Shown piece by piece: positions 5,717 to 6,273 of a DNA stretch of 6,273 nt; positions within the stretch are counted from its first letter, which is position 1; each line of letters opens with the position of its first letter. A program made the translations under genes and the position numbers. Origin of the DNA: SHLQ01 sp964196045. Lineage in GTDB: Bacteria > Actinomycetota > Acidimicrobiia > Acidimicrobiales > SHLQ01. The stretch is taken from positions 1-6,273 of the forward strand of contig CAXMRH010000180.1 in assembly GCA_964196045.1 (NCBI GenBank), in the 5' to 3' direction. Below the pieces are notes generated by a model that was not told the origin of the DNA, did no database searches, and saw only the letters and a list, made by a program, of their open reading frames with translations.

Positions 5717-6273
5717 ATGGAGACTCCCCCGCTACTCGAGATGCGCAACATCACGAAGCGTTTCCCTGGCGTGCTCGCGAACGACGACGTGTCGTTTGAC
5801 GTGCTTGCCGGGGAAGTGCACACGTTGTTGGGCGAAAACGGAGCGGGCAAGAGCACCCTCATGAAGATCCTCTTCGGGCTGTACCAACCCGATTCGGGCG
5901 AGGTTCGACTTCGGGGCGAGGCAACTGCGATCACGTCACCAACGAGTGCGATCGAGCACCGGGTCGGCATGGTGCATCAGCACTTCATGCTCGTACCCAG
6001 CCTGACGGTCGCCGAGAACGTTGCTCTTGGGCTTACATCGTCGAGGGGATTTCGAACCGACCTCGATGTGGTCTCGGAACGAATACAGGAGATTTCCAAA
6101 CAATACGGACTCTCGGTCGACCCCAACATCGAGATATGGAAGTTGTCGGTCGGTGAGCGACAACGAGTCGAGATCATCAAGGCGCTCTACCGTGACGCGG
6201 AGCTTCTCGTCCTCGACGAGCCAACAGCCGTCCTCACGCCACAGGAAGTTGACGATTTGTTCGTCATCCTGCG
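5717..6273 (+). CDS. ABC transporter ATPase, sugar/nucleoside (NupO/YufO, RbsA-like) type (3' end outside window)
   Basis: The first 185 residues of a protein that in this family is normally about 500 residues with two tandem nucleotide-binding domains; only most of the first domain is present. Visible motifs are Walker A GENGAGKST (39-47), Q-loop MVHQHFML (Gln88), signature LSVGE (143-147) and Walker B LLVLDEPTAVLTP (163-175). The ATAITSPTSAIEHRVGMVHQHF stretch around 69-90 and the ending AVLTP are typical of BMP-linked ATPases such as YufO. It powers import through permeases 1 and 2. The ATG at 5717 follows an AGAGG-like site (5707-5711), 31 bp after the binding-protein stop, so it belongs to the same operon. 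The frame is open to the window edge. Confidence 0.95.
   Translation, partial: METPPLLEMRNITKRFPGVLANDDVSFDVLAGEVHTLLGENGAGKSTLMKILFGLYQPDSGEVRLRGEATAITSPTSAIEHRVGMVHQHFMLVPSLTVAENVALGLTSSRGFRTDLDVVSERIQEISKQYGLSVDPNIEIWKLSVGERQRVEIIKALYRDAELLVLDEPTAVLTPQEVDDLFVIL

Noticed and set aside
5691..5717. Eight-codon open frame (ATG to TGA) just before the ATPase start, overlapping as TGATG
   Set aside because: Too short to judge and with no good ribosome-binding site of its own; likely chance.

Overview
This window is a divergent two-arm locus from a high-GC bacterium (about 60% G+C by eye, with GTG starts and ATGA/GTGA stop-start overlaps). The protein style, especially the thiamine-binding-like domain and the RNase Z-like hydrolase, suggests an actinobacterial genome, possibly an Acidimicrobiia-like lineage. 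That placement is an inference and not secure. No rRNA, tRNA, CRISPR array, insertion sequence or phage gene is visible, and coding density is high.

Left arm (minus strand, 1-1794): a metallo-beta-lactamase (MBL) fold hydrolase is followed, through an ATGA overlap, by an M20-family zinc amidohydrolase of the N-carbamoyl-amino-acid hydrolase/allantoate amidohydrolase type. The second gene runs off the left edge. Its reading frame is open from 886 to base 1.

Centre (1795-1985): a 191-bp divergent control region. It holds an AT-rich island with two near-identical palindromes, TTTAC-N5-GTAAA, whose centres are 22 bp apart. A separate 13-bp palindrome lies just downstream, ahead of a strong AGGAGG ribosome-binding site.

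Right arm (plus strand, 1986-6273): a 165-residue regulator is followed by a complete-looking BMP-type ABC uptake system: permease 1, permease 2, lipoprotein binding protein and ATPase (cut by the right edge). The regulator appears to fuse a thiamine-binding-like ligand domain (YkoF/MTH1187 type) to a YheO-type helix-turn-helix. Regulator and permease 1 overlap as GTGA, and the permeases overlap as ATGA. An 87-bp gap with a small stem-loop separates permease 2 from the binding protein.

Working model (inference): the regulator senses a small heterocyclic ligand and acts at the twin palindromes to control both arms. The transporter imports a nucleoside-like or vitamin-like compound, and the two metallohydrolases process it. 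The thiamine-binding-like sensor raises the possibility that the substrate is thiamine, a thiamine breakdown product or a related pyrimidine. The M20 and BMP families alone would fit nucleoside, purine or hydantoin salvage equally well. This combination is the most interesting aspect of the window.
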